This document shows positions 43,629-52,709 of a stretch of 64,000 nucleotides of DNA, piece after piece. Each line of letters opens with the position of its first letter. The first letter of the stretch is position 1. This DNA comes from GCA-002779465 sp964596535 (GTDB taxonomy: Bacteria; Desulfobacterota; Desulfobacteria; Desulfobacterales; UBA2156), in the NCBI GenBank assembly GCA_964596535.1, contig CAZQUR010000001.1, positions 34,926 through 98,925 of the forward strand, given 5' to 3'. Position numbers and translations under genes: made by a program. The notes under the pieces are model-generated. The model was not told where the DNA came from. It saw only the letters and a list, made by a program, of their open reading frames with translations, and did no database searches.

Positions 43629-45482
43629 ATGGATGAACTCATGAAACTTGAACGGCTTGAAAAAGCGAACACCCAAGACAGACCAGTTCCGGAGGCATTG
43701 ACCACCGATGCCCTGGGCGATTGGCGTCGAACCCATCACTTAAATGCCCTGCGGGCCGGTGACTCGGGAAAGGAAGTGGTCCTCATGGGCTGGGTCCAGC
43801 GCCGGCGGGATCACGGGGGGGTCATCTTTGTGGACTTAAGGGACCGGGAAGGGATCACCCAGGTGGTTTTCAACCCCGATGTGGATGCCGCCGTCCATGA
43901 AAAGGCCCATGCGCTGCGCAGCGAGTACGTCATTGCGGTCCGGGGACGCGTGGACCGGCGCCCCGACGGCATGACCAACCCGGCCCTGGAAACCGGGAAG
44001 ATCGAAGTCCTTGTCTTTGAACTGCGCATTTTGAGCCGCGCGTCAGCGCCGCCCTTTCTCATCGAAGACGATCTGGATGTTTCGGAGATGATCCGTTTGA
44101 AACACCGGCATATTGATCTTCGGCGGCCGCGGCTGCAAAGAAACCTGTTGTCGCGGCATCGGGCCGCCGCCGCCGTCCGCAGCTTCTTGAACCAAAACGG
44201 GTTTTTAGACATCGAGACCCCTTTTTTAACCCGTTCCACGCCGGAAGGGGCCCGGGATTATATCGTCCCCAGCCGGGTGAACCCCGGGCAGTTCTATGCG
44301 CTTCCCCAATCCCCCCAACTTTTCAAGCAGCTTTTGATGATCTCGGGGTTCGACCGATATTACCAGATCGTGCGGTGCTTCCGGGACGAAGATCTCCGGG
44401 CGGATCGACAGCCGGAGTTCACCCAGATCGACATGGAGATGTCCTTTGTGGGGGAAGAAGAGGTCATGGACGTTTCGGAGCGGATGCTCTCCGAGATGTT
44501 TCGAGCACTCCTGGGAGTACCCCTTTCTTTGCCGTTGCCGAAAATCTCTTACGCGGAAGCCATCGACCGCTTCGGCTTGGACCGCCCCGACACCCGCTTC
44601 GGCCTGGAACTCAAAGAGGTGACGGATCTGTTATTGGATTCCGATTTCAAGACCTTTTCCAGCGTCGCCCGGGGGGGAGGGATCGTCAAGGCCCTCAACG
44701 CAAAGGGTTGCGGCGGTTTTTCCCGAAAAGACATCGATGACCTCGCCGAGTTCGTGAAGATATACAAGGCCAAGGGGCTGGCCTGGGTCAAGGTCAAGGA
44801 AACGGAATGGCAGTCCCCCATTGCCAAGTACTTCTCTGAAGCGGAAAAGGACCGGTTGGCCCGGCGGCTGGACATGGCACCGGGGGATCTCGTTTTTTTC
44901 ATGGCCGATGGTCCCGTCATCGTCAATGAATCCCTGGGGAATCTCAGAAACCTCCTGGGAAAAAAACTGAAACTCATTGATGACACCCGGTTTGAATTCG
45001 TATGGATCACCCATTTTCCGCTTCTGGAGTACGATGACGCGGAAAAACGGTTCAAGGCCCTGCACCATCCGTTCACGGCGCCCCTGGAAACGGATATCCC
45101 GCTTCTCGAAACCGATCCGGTTCGGGTCCGGTCCCGGGCCTACGACCTGGTGCTGAACGGTTACGAAATCGGCGGCGGGAGCATCCGGAACCATCAAAGA
45201 CCGCTCCAGGAGAAAATTTTCCAGGTGCTGGGCCTTTCACCCGACGCCCGGGAAGAAAAATTCGGCTTCTTGCTTTCGGCCCTCGATGCCGGAGCCCCGC
45301 CCCACGGCGGGATCGCCTTCGGACTCGACCGGCTGGTCATGCTCCTTTGCCGGGAGGCGTCCATACGGGACGTTATCGCGTTTCCTAAAACCCAGAAGGC
45401 CGCCTGTCTGATGACAAACGCCCCTTCGGAAGCCGGAAAAGAACAACTGGATGAACTCCATCTGAAAACCAGAAAAACGTAA
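43629..45482 (+). CDS. aspS: Aspartyl-tRNA synthetase
   Basis: Bacterial-type class II synthetase of 617 residues. The OB-fold anticodon domain contains VVLMGWVQRRRDHGGVIF. Motif 2 FRDEDLRADRQPEFTQID, the GAD insertion domain and motif 3 GGIAFGLDRLVML follow. About 35 extra residues precede the normal N-terminus, without an obvious ribosome site at the first ATG. An internal TTG at 43696-43698 is a possible alternative start. It may be a discriminating or non-discriminating enzyme; sequence alone does not decide. Confidence 0.94.
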   Translation: MDELMKLERLEKANTQDRPVPEALTTDALGDWRRTHHLNALRAGDSGKEVVLMGWVQRRRDHGGVIFVDLRDREGITQVVFNPDVDAAVHEKAHALRSEYVIAVRGRVDRRPDGMTNPALETGKIEVLVFELRILSRASAPPFLIEDDLDVSEMIRLKHRHIDLRRPRLQRNLLSRHRAAAAVRSFLNQNGFLDIETPFLTRSTPEGARDYIVPSRVNPGQFYALPQSPQLFKQLLMISGFDRYYQIVRCFRDEDLRADRQPEFTQIDMEMSFVGEEEVMDVSERMLSEMFRALLGVPLSLPLPKISYAEAIDRFGLDRPDTRFGLELKEVTDLLLDSDFKTFSSVARGGGIVKALNAKGCGGFSRKDIDDLAEFVKIYKAKGLAWVKVKETEWQSPIAKYFSEAEKDRLARRLDMAPGDLVFFMADGPVIVNESLGNLRNLLGKKLKLIDDTRFEFVWITHFPLLEYDDAEKRFKALHHPFTAPLETDIPLLETDPVRVRSRAYDLVLNGYEIGGGSIRNHQRPLQEKIFQVLGLSPDAREEKFGFLLSALDAGAPPHGGIAFGLDRLVMLLCREASIRDVIAFPKTQKAACLMTNAPSEAGKEQLDELHLKTRKT

Positions 45483-45492
45483 AGGAGCTTCC

Positions 45493-47061
45493 GTGCACAT
45501 CACATTTTACGGCGCCTCCAGGGAAGTCACCGGTTCCTTTCATGTATTGACCACGGAAAAGGATCGCATCGCCTTTGACTGTGGGTTGTTCCAGGGACGG
45601 CGAAAAGAAAGCCAGGAAAAAAACCGGATCCTTCCCTTCGATCCCCGGATGCTGACCACCCTCCTGCTTTCCCATGCCCACATCGACCATTCCGGCCGCA
45701 TTCCCCTGGTGATGAAAAACGGATTCAACGGCCGCATTGTATGCACCCGGGCCACGGCGGATGCCGCCGGTTACCTTCTTTTGGATTCGGCCCAGATCCA
45801 GCAGTCCGACGCCGAATACTTCAATTACAAGACCGTACGGTCGTTTTTGACCGAGATGAAAAATCAGCAGAAAGAAAAGCAGGACCGGCGGATTAAAAGG
45901 CTCTTGAAAAAAAGCCGGGCCCAGCTCAACCTGGAAGTTATCCAGGACACCATCCGCCATTATCACCTGGAGCACGTGGAGCCGTTGTATACCGTGGAGG
46001 ATGCCCGGCAGGCCCTCCCCCATTTCGAGGGGTATCCATACCGGCACGAGATCCCGGTGGCCGAAGACGCCGTATGCACCCTTTATGATGCCGGCCATAT
46101 TTTGGGGTCCGCCTTCTGTATCCTCAGGATCCGGGAAAACGGCCGCCTCCGAACGGTCGGGTATACGGGCGACATCGGGCGCTTCGGAAAGCCCATCTTA
46201 AAGAATCCCACCCTCGAATTCGCCGAAGCGGACCGGGACCTGGACTGGCTGATCATGGAGAGCACCTACGGGGACCGGGAACACAATCCCGTGGCGGATT
46301 TGAAGCCGGACCTGGGAAAGATCATCGCGGAAACCGTGCGCCGCGGCGGGGTGCTCCTGATTCCTTCCTTTGCCTTCGGCCGCACCCAGGAATTGCTCTA
46401 CGTGATTCACGATCTCTTCGATGCAAAAGAGGCGCCGCGGATTCCGGTATACCTGGACAGCCCCCTTGCCGTAGAGCTGACCCGTGTCTACGGGGAACAC
46501 CCGGAAGTCTATGACCGGCAATCCCACGAAGACTTTCTCGCCCAGGGGAAGAATCCGTTTTCCTTTTCATCCCTTGAATTCGTGGTGGCGGTGGAAGATT
46601 CCATGAAGCTGATGCGGAAAAAAGGGCCCCACATCGTCATCGCCGGGTCCGGAATGTGCGAAGGCGGGCGCATCCTGCACCATTTGCGGCACAAGATCCA
46701 AAACCCGAAAAATACCATCCTCATCGTCGGATTCATGGCCGCCAATACCCTGGGTCGGCGCATCCTGGAACTGGGGGAAGACTACGCTCAAAGAGGAAGA
46801 AAGGGCGAGGTCCCCCAGGTGAAGTTCTACAACAACACCTTTGACCTGAAAGCCCGGGTAATCTCCCTGGGCGGATTTTCCGCGCATGCGGACAAAAACG
46901 AGATGCTCCGGTTTTTAAAAAATACCAACCTGCGGATCCAACGCATTGCCGTGGTCCACGGAGAAGAAGAACAGGCCCTGGCCTTCGCCGGCACACTGAA
47001 AGCGGAAGGGTACACGGTACGCGTACCGCGCATGGGGGAAACGATTTTTTTTGCATCTTGA
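45493..47061 (+). CDS. Beta-CASP metallo-beta-lactamase-fold hydrolase (RNA-processing type)
   Basis: A 522-residue member of the RNase J/CPSF-like superfamily. The zinc motif HAHIDHSG is at 61-68, with DAGHILGSA and TYGDREH. The beta-CASP region has FAFGRTQELLYVI and SGMCEGGRILHHL, and the RMMBL domain has GGFSAHADKNEM. These features point to an RNA exo- or endonuclease rather than a lactamase. GTG 45493 after AAAGGAGC fits the MHITFYGASREVTGS start. It is 10 nt behind aspS and overlaps the regulator frame downstream. Confidence 0.9.
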   Translation: MHITFYGASREVTGSFHVLTTEKDRIAFDCGLFQGRRKESQEKNRILPFDPRMLTTLLLSHAHIDHSGRIPLVMKNGFNGRIVCTRATADAAGYLLLDSAQIQQSDAEYFNYKTVRSFLTEMKNQQKEKQDRRIKRLLKKSRAQLNLEVIQDTIRHYHLEHVEPLYTVEDARQALPHFEGYPYRHEIPVAEDAVCTLYDAGHILGSAFCILRIRENGRLRTVGYTGDIGRFGKPILKNPTLEFAEADRDLDWLIMESTYGDREHNPVADLKPDLGKIIAETVRRGGVLLIPSFAFGRTQELLYVIHDLFDAKEAPRIPVYLDSPLAVELTRVYGEHPEVYDRQSHEDFLAQGKNPFSFSSLEFVVAVEDSMKLMRKKGPHIVIAGSGMCEGGRILHHLRHKIQNPKNTILIVGFMAANTLGRRILELGEDYAQRGRKGEVPQVKFYNNTFDLKARVISLGGFSAHADKNEMLRFLKNTNLRIQRIAVVHGEEEQALAFAGTLKAEGYTVRVPRMGETIFFAS

Positions 47062-47080
47062 GGCCCGATCCCGATCCTCG

Positions 47081-48340
47081 ATGGAATCGGCGCGGATTCT
47101 GAAAATGATGAAAAAGGCAACGGCCGAAACGGTCCTCGTGGTGGACGACAATCCCGTCAACCGCACCCTTCTGAAAAAGATCCTGGAAAAGGAAGGGTAT
47201 CGGGTGGCCGAAGCCGAAGACGGTAAAGCCGCCATGGAAGCCGTCTTTCGAGAGTCTCCGGATCTGGTTCTGCTGGACATCATGATGCCCAGAATGGACG
47301 GTTATGCGGTGTGTGCGGCGCTGGTCCAAGACGCCCGGACGGTCCGCATCCCGATCATTTTCCTGTCCGCCAAGACGCGGCCCGAGGACAAAATCAAGGG
47401 GTTGAACCTGGGCGGTGCCGATTACGTGACCAAGCCCTTCGACAAGGGCGAGATCCTGGCCCGGGTTCGGGTGCACCTCAAAATCCGCAGGCTGACCCTT
47501 GATTTGATGGAAGCCAACCGGGAATTACGGGAAAAGCAGGCCCGCCTGGACGGCGATTTACGGGCGGCGGCCGAGATTCAAAAAAGCCTGTTGCCGCCGG
47601 CTTTCGTCCAGGTGCCGGGCATGCAGACGGCATGGCGGTTTATTCCCTCCCGACGGATCGGGGGAGACCTTTTCAATCTTTTTTCCCTCGACGAAACCCA
47701 CTGGGGAATCTACATGCTTGATATCAGCGGGCACGGGGTTCCGGCCGCCATGGTCGCCGTTTCCGCATACCAGATGCTGAATTCCCGGCCGGGGTACCTA
47801 TTAAAAAAAGCGATCCAGCCGCCTCCGTTTTATGAGATCGTTTCGCCGTCGGAGGTGCTCGCCGCCGTAAACCGGGAATTTCCCATGGAGCGCTTTGATA
47901 AATTTTTCACCTTGAGTTATTTGATCGTCAATATTAAAGACGGTCGCATCCGTTACAGCAATGCAGCCCATCCCCCGCCCGTGCTTTTACGAAAAGACGG
48001 CACCATGGCGCTTCTGAAGGAAGGGGGGACCGTCATCGGTCTGGGGGAGGGGGTTTTGTTTGAAGAAGGAGAAGCCCGGCTCTTTCCGGGGGACCGCCTC
48101 TTTGTGTATACGGACGGGATCACCGAATACCGCACAGGGGACGAACGGTTTTTCGGTGAGGCGCGCTTTTACGAATGTCTTCAATCGACGATGCACAAAA
48201 CCCTAAAAGACCAGGTGGACGGCGTCATTGACACCATGATGGCATTCGGCGGCCATGCACCTCCGCCGGATGATGTGAGCCTCCTGGGCGTGGCCTTTGG
48301 AGGACAAGGACGAAACCCGGCTCCCGGCGCCATGAAATGA
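47081..48340 (+). CDS. Response regulator with PP2C-type phosphatase output (RsbU-like)
   Basis: About 419 residues. The receiver domain spans about 17-135, with acidic pocket VVDDN, phospho-acceptor Asp66 in LVLLDIMMPRMDG and the conserved lysine in VTKPFD. A short coiled-coil linker (RELREKQARLDGDLRAAAEIQ) leads to a SpoIIE/PP2C domain with RIGGDLFNLF, DISGHGVPAAM, VYTDGITEY and DDVSLLGV metal-binding motifs. It should dephosphorylate a STAS protein when phosphorylated; such a STAS gene follows. Start uncertain: ATG 47081, 47105 or 47108, none with a clear ribosome site. Confidence 0.9.
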   Translation: MESARILKMMKKATAETVLVVDDNPVNRTLLKKILEKEGYRVAEAEDGKAAMEAVFRESPDLVLLDIMMPRMDGYAVCAALVQDARTVRIPIIFLSAKTRPEDKIKGLNLGGADYVTKPFDKGEILARVRVHLKIRRLTLDLMEANRELREKQARLDGDLRAAAEIQKSLLPPAFVQVPGMQTAWRFIPSRRIGGDLFNLFSLDETHWGIYMLDISGHGVPAAMVAVSAYQMLNSRPGYLLKKAIQPPPFYEIVSPSEVLAAVNREFPMERFDKFFTLSYLIVNIKDGRIRYSNAAHPPPVLLRKDGTMALLKEGGTVIGLGEGVLFEEGEARLFPGDRLFVYTDGITEYRTGDERFFGEARFYECLQSTMHKTLKDQVDGVIDTMMAFGGHAPPPDDVSLLGVAFGGQGRNPAPGAMK

Positions 48341-48353
48341 ACAGGAGAAGCGC

Positions 48354-48695
48354 ATGGAAGTTTTCCACCGGCGACAAAACGGGGTGACGGTGGTCGCCCT
48401 CAAGGGGATGCTCGATGCATCGACGGCCCCGATCTTTAAGAAGGAGATGGCGGCGTTAATCCGGGACAGGACCTTCAACCTTGTGGTGGATCTGGAGGAT
48501 GTGGGGTTCATCGACAGTACCGGGTTGGGGGCCTTGATCTCCGTTTTACGGCAGGTGCACACGGAAGGCGGGGATGTCAAGCTGGCGTGTCTTCAGGAGC
48601 GGATCCGGGGCGTGTTCGAGCTGACCCGGCTGGATAAGGTCTTCGATATCTGTGCCGATCTGGAAGCGGCCATGCGTCGATTCGGGTCGAAATAA
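48354..48695 (+). CDS. STAS-domain anti-sigma factor antagonist (SpoIIAA/RsbV-like)
   Basis: A 113-residue single STAS domain. The phosphorylation site is Ser55 in FIDSTGLGALIS. The upstream PP2C protein is its likely phosphatase, a partner-switching pair. The matching anti-sigma kinase (RsbW-like) is not in the window. RBS AGGAGAAGCGC precedes the ATG, 13 nt behind the phosphatase. Confidence 0.93.
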   Translation: MEVFHRRQNGVTVVALKGMLDASTAPIFKKEMAALIRDRTFNLVVDLEDVGFIDSTGLGALISVLRQVHTEGGDVKLACLQERIRGVFELTRLDKVFDICADLEAAMRRFGSK

Positions 48696-48732
48696 TCCCC
48701 GCCGGGACGGAATCATAGAGAAAGGACGGTTC

Positions 48733-49611
48733 ATGAAAGGCATCATCCTTGCGGGCGGATCCGGCACACGGATGTATCCCATCACCCGGGTGGTTTCCAA
48801 ACAGCTCCTCCCGGTGTACGACAAACCCATGATTTATTATCCGTTGTCCGTTCTCATGCTGGCCGAAATCCGGGAGATTCTCCTCATTTCGACCCCCCAG
48901 GATCTCCCCATCTTTGAAAGGCTTTTGGGGGACGGCTCCCAGATCGGGCTTTCCCTTTCCTATGCACAGCAGCCCCGCCCGGAGGGACTGGCCCAGGCCT
49001 TCATCATCGGAAGAGACTTCATCGGCGGGGATTCTGTCTGCCTGATCCTGGGAGACAATATTTTTTACGGCCACGATCTGTCCGAGACACTGCAACACGC
49101 GGTTCAGGTTCATGAAGGCGGGCTCATCTTCGGTTACCCCGTGAAGGATCCGGAACGCTACGGGGTGGTGGAGTTCGACTCTGCCGGGAACGTCATCGGC
49201 ATCGAAGAAAAACCCGAGCATCCCAAGTCCCACTACGCCGTGGTGGGTCTGTATCTGTATGACAACGACGTCATCGACATCGCCGCCTCTCTGAAGCCGT
49301 CGGCCCGGGGGGAATTGGAGATCACCGATGTGAACCGGGTGTATCTGGAGAAGGGGCGGTTGCGGGTGAAGCTGCTGGGCCGGGGGATGGCCTGGCTCGA
49401 TACCGGAACCCACGATTCCATGCACCAGGCCGCCAATTTCGTTCAGGTCATCCAGGCGCGGCAGGGGCTCAAGATCGCCTGCATCGAGGAAATCGCTTAT
49501 CGGCTCGGATATATCCGTGCCGGGGCCCTCGAGGAATTGGCCTCGGACATGACCAAAAACGACTACGGAAAATACTTGATGGCCATCCTCCGGGAAGGCC
49601 GGGTCGAATAG
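48733..49611 (+). CDS. rfbA: Glucose-1-phosphate thymidylyltransferase
   Basis: Makes dTDP-glucose from glucose 1-phosphate and dTTP, the first step to dTDP-rhamnose and related surface sugars. The 292-residue protein has GIILAGGSGTRMYPIT, SKQLLPVYDKPMIYYPL and LGDNIFYGHD, all strongly RmlA-like. ATG 48733 follows AAAGGACGG; the longer frame to 48652 overlaps the STAS gene. No rfbB, C or D is adjacent, which is unusual but not rare. It is convergent with the PBP gene with 13 nt between. Confidence 0.95.
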   Translation: MKGIILAGGSGTRMYPITRVVSKQLLPVYDKPMIYYPLSVLMLAEIREILLISTPQDLPIFERLLGDGSQIGLSLSYAQQPRPEGLAQAFIIGRDFIGGDSVCLILGDNIFYGHDLSETLQHAVQVHEGGLIFGYPVKDPERYGVVEFDSAGNVIGIEEKPEHPKSHYAVVGLYLYDNDVIDIAASLKPSARGELEITDVNRVYLEKGRLRVKLLGRGMAWLDTGTHDSMHQAANFVQVIQARQGLKIACIEEIAYRLGYIRAGALEELASDMTKNDYGKYLMAILREGRVE

Positions 49612-49624
49612 CGGCCGGCATTTC

Positions 49625-52024
49625 TTACATATCGGATTTGAAGAATTCTTCCGGCTCGGCGATGGTGCCGGGCCGGGGGGAGTATTCGGTAGGGGCCGTC
49701 CCCTCCTTGAAGCACTCGAAGATGACCTTTTCGGATTCGGGTACGGGAAGGAGACCGGTCTTTGCATCGATCTTGATGAACACCACGCCGTCGGGCACCT
49801 GAAAGACCCGGACGGGCTTGTCGGCGAGGACCTGCTTCATGAATGCCAGCCAGATGGGGCTGGCGGCCCGGGATCCGGTTTCCCCTTTCCCCAGGGATTT
49901 CTCTTCGTCGAATCCCACCCATACGCCGGTGATATATCGGGGGGTATACCCCATGAACCAGGCATCAAAAAGATTGTTCGTGGTCCCGGTCTTCCCGGCC
50001 ACCGGCCGGTTGAGGGCCCGGACCCGCCACCCGGTCCCGTCCTTGACCACCCTTTCCAGGAGATGAGTCATGAGGTACGCCGTGTTTTTTTCGATCACTT
50101 TTTGGATTTTAGGCTCCGTTTCTTCCAGCACATTCCCGGCCCGGTCCAGGATCCGCGTGATGAATACGGGCTCCACAAGATAGCCGGCATTGGCAAAGAC
50201 CGAGTAGGCCCGGGACAGTTCCAGCAGCGATACCCCCGAGGCTCCCAGAGCCAGCGCCAGGTTTCGATCCAGATGGGAAGTGATTCCGAGTTTCCGGGCG
50301 TATTCGATGGCGTAGTCGATCCCGATGTCCTGGAGGATCTTGATGGTGACGACGTTCCGCGAATGGATCAGGGCCTCCCGGAAAAGAGTGGGGCCGAAGA
50401 ATTTTTCTTTGTAGTTTTTGGGTTTCCAGGTGAAATCCCGTTCCGCATCGCTGTAAACGATGGGCGAATCGATAATCACCGTGGCGGGTGTATATCCTTT
50501 GTCCAGGGCCGCCGCGTAAATGACGGGTTTAAAGGCCGAACCGGGTTGCCGGCGGGACTGGACGGCCCGGTTGAACTGGCTGATCCGGAAATCCCGCCCC
50601 CCCAGCATGGCTTTGATATGCCCGGTTTCACTTTCAATGCACAACAGCGCGGCCTGGGCAAGGGGTTCCTGCTCGAGCGCCAGATGGAGGGCATCGGCCT
50701 TTTCGGGCGTTTCTTTGACCTTGACCCAGATCACGTCCCCCACCGCCAGGGCATCCGACGGGCGCCTCAACCGGGCTTCATAGTAGGCCACGTCCGGGTC
50801 GGGTTTCCGCGCCCATTTCATGTCTTCCAAAAGAATTGTTCCCCGGTGGCGTGCCATTCGCACCGTCACCTTTGAGGCGGCGTCTTCCACGTCCACCACC
50901 ACGCCTTTGAGAATTTGTCCCGCAGCAGGGGAAGCGGCGCCCATTTCTTCTTCGAGGGTTTTTGAAAAGCCTTCAATCTCTTCCTTGGCCAGGCGGGTGA
51001 TGGGTCCCCGATACCCCTGGCGTTTATCCAGGTCGCGCAGGCCGGCTTCGATCTCCAGGCGTCCGATGTTCTGCATTTCGATATTCACGGCCGTATACAC
51101 CTGGAGCCCGTCGGTATAAAGCGCATCCGTGCCAAACCGGTTTTCGATGTATTGACGGATGTACTCGGTGTAGTAGGGGACTTCTTCGATGAACCAGTTT
51201 TTACGCGGCTGGATGTCCAGTTGGACATTGATGGCCTCGGTGGCTTCCAGGTTGGTGATGAAGCCTTCGGCCACCATCCGGTTGATCACGTAGATTTGGC
51301 GCTCCTTGGCCTTTTCCGGATGGCGGAACGGAGAATAGGCGCTGGGGGCCTGGGGAAGGCCGGCGAGCATGGCGCATTCGGCGAGATTGAGGTCTTTGGC
51401 GGACTTGCCGAAGTAATTTTCCGCCGCCGCCTGAATGCCGTAGGCGCCGTGGCCCAGGTAAATCTGGTTTAAATAAAGGTAGAGGATTTCATCTTTGGAA
51501 AGCGCCTTTTCGATGCGGTAGGCCAAGATGGCTTCCTTGATCTTTCGGCGATAGCTTCTTTCCGGCGTCAAGAAGAAGGACTTGGCCACCTGCTGGGTGA
51601 TGGTGCTCCCTCCCTGGACAATGGCGCCGGCCTCGATGTTTTTGAAAAAGGCCCGGAGGATGCTGACGAAGTCGATGCCTTCGTGCTGGTAGAAGCGGGC
51701 GTCTTCCGCGGCGATGAACGCGGCTTTGAGCATGGGGGAGATGTCGGACAGCGGCACCACGATCCGCCGTTCCTTGTAAAATTCACCGATTTTCCGGTTG
51801 TCGTCCGAATATATGGTGGTGATGACGGGAGGGCGATAATCCTTCAAGGATCCGATCTGGGGAAGACCTTCGGCGATGTAAAAGTAAAGGCCCGCCAGGG
51901 CGGCGGCTCCGGCGACCACGCACAAAAGGAGTATAAAGAAAATCCACCGGAAAACTGCTCTTATTTTCCCCGTATTCGTTTTTTTGGCGCGTCTTTTGAG
52001 TATCTGTGATGTTTTTTTGGTCAT
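49625..52024 (-). CDS. mrcA: Penicillin-binding protein 1A (bifunctional)
   Basis: Polymerises and cross-links peptidoglycan in the periplasm. From ATG 52024 the protein has 799 residues: a basic cytoplasmic tail, one transmembrane anchor (about 24-48), a GT51 transglycosylase (EDARFYQHEGID, GGSTITQQVAK), an OB-like insert and a transpeptidase. The catalytic serine lies in QPGSAFKP (SxxK), then HSRN (SxN type) and GKTGTTN (KTG). The frame runs to 52165, but those 47 residues precede a normal MTKKTSQ start and contain two upstream ATGs without ribosome sites. No strong Shine-Dalgarno is seen at 52024 either. Confidence 0.93.
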   Translation of the reverse strand: MTKKTSQILKRRAKKTNTGKIRAVFRWIFFILLLCVVAGAAALAGLYFYIAEGLPQIGSLKDYRPPVITTIYSDDNRKIGEFYKERRIVVPLSDISPMLKAAFIAAEDARFYQHEGIDFVSILRAFFKNIEAGAIVQGGSTITQQVAKSFFLTPERSYRRKIKEAILAYRIEKALSKDEILYLYLNQIYLGHGAYGIQAAAENYFGKSAKDLNLAECAMLAGLPQAPSAYSPFRHPEKAKERQIYVINRMVAEGFITNLEATEAINVQLDIQPRKNWFIEEVPYYTEYIRQYIENRFGTDALYTDGLQVYTAVNIEMQNIGRLEIEAGLRDLDKRQGYRGPITRLAKEEIEGFSKTLEEEMGAASPAAGQILKGVVVDVEDAASKVTVRMARHRGTILLEDMKWARKPDPDVAYYEARLRRPSDALAVGDVIWVKVKETPEKADALHLALEQEPLAQAALLCIESETGHIKAMLGGRDFRISQFNRAVQSRRQPGSAFKPVIYAAALDKGYTPATVIIDSPIVYSDAERDFTWKPKNYKEKFFGPTLFREALIHSRNVVTIKILQDIGIDYAIEYARKLGITSHLDRNLALALGASGVSLLELSRAYSVFANAGYLVEPVFITRILDRAGNVLEETEPKIQKVIEKNTAYLMTHLLERVVKDGTGWRVRALNRPVAGKTGTTNNLFDAWFMGYTPRYITGVWVGFDEEKSLGKGETGSRAASPIWLAFMKQVLADKPVRVFQVPDGVVFIKIDAKTGLLPVPESEKVIFECFKEGTAPTEYSPRPGTIAEPEEFFKSDM

Positions 52025-52158
52025 GAGGGGTTCATACCGGCCGCTTTGGAAACAGCTCTTTTTGTCGACTTGAAATCGCTCCCGTTCAATCGCTATCAAA
52101 TAGCAGACTCCGCCCTTCAACACAAGCACCGGCTGCATCCGTTTTGCGGAAAAAGCAA

Positions 52159-52187
52159 TTGACAATTTAACCGCATGATTTTATTTA
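52159..52187 (+). promoter_or_regulatory. Candidate promoter for hisI-hisG
   Basis: Perfect TTGACA (52159-52164), 17-nt spacer, TATTTA (52182-52187). It lies in the divergent mrcA-hisI region of about 310 nt, which has no gene of its own. Confidence 0.45.
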
Positions 52188-52249
52188 TTTCAGTTTCGAT
52201 TCTCGTTTCCGTGCACATCATTTTTAAGGAAATCGTAAAAACCCGCATT

Positions 52250-52323
52250 TCCCCCCTTGGCAGGGAGAGGATTTACCACACCATTGCCCTCCCCTGATGG
52301 GAGGGGAACAAGGGGAGGGGGAT
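52250..52323. repeat. Purine/pyrimidine-rich inverted repeat before hisI
   Basis: CCCTCCCC-TGAT-GGGAGGGG forms a strong hairpin (about 52286-52306), flanked by CCCCCCTTGGCAGGGAG and AACAAGGGGAGGGGG. It is in the leader of hisI, 10-40 nt before the ATG, and could affect translation; it may be a dispersed repeat. Confidence 0.55.
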
Positions 52324-52331
52324 ACAACTTC

Positions 52332-52709
52332 ATGATAACCCTGGATTTTGACAAAATGGGAGGGCTTGTCCCGGCGGTGGTGCAGGATTACGAAACCCGC
52401 GAGGTCCTCATGTTGGGATTCATGAACGAAGCGGCATGGCACAGCACCCTGGAAACAGGAACGGCCACCTTTTTCAGCCGCAGCCGAAAGGCGCTCTGGA
52501 TCAAAGGGAAGACATCCGGACACCACCAGATCGTCAAAGAGGTCCGGATCGACTGCGACGATGACGCCGTCCTTTTGCTGGTGGAGCAGGTGGGCGGTGC
52601 GGCGTGTCATACGGGGCATCGCAGCTGTTTTCACAAAAAAGTGCGGGGCGACACCGTGCGAGTGACGGATTCGCCGGTGTTCGATCCGCGAAAGGTTTAC
52701 GGAAAATGA
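52332..52709 (+). CDS. hisI: Phosphoribosyl-AMP cyclohydrolase
   Basis: Third step of histidine synthesis. The 125-residue stand-alone enzyme has LMLGFMNEAAWHSTLETG, SRSRKALWIKGKTSGH and the zinc-binding aspartates/cysteines CDDDAVLL and CHTGHRSCF. ATG 52332 follows a G-rich ribosome site; the upstream frame to 52257 is within the repeat. It overlaps hisG by 4 nt (ATGA). Confidence 0.95.
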   Translation: MITLDFDKMGGLVPAVVQDYETREVLMLGFMNEAAWHSTLETGTATFFSRSRKALWIKGKTSGHHQIVKEVRIDCDDDAVLLLVEQVGGAACHTGHRSCFHKKVRGDTVRVTDSPVFDPRKVYGK

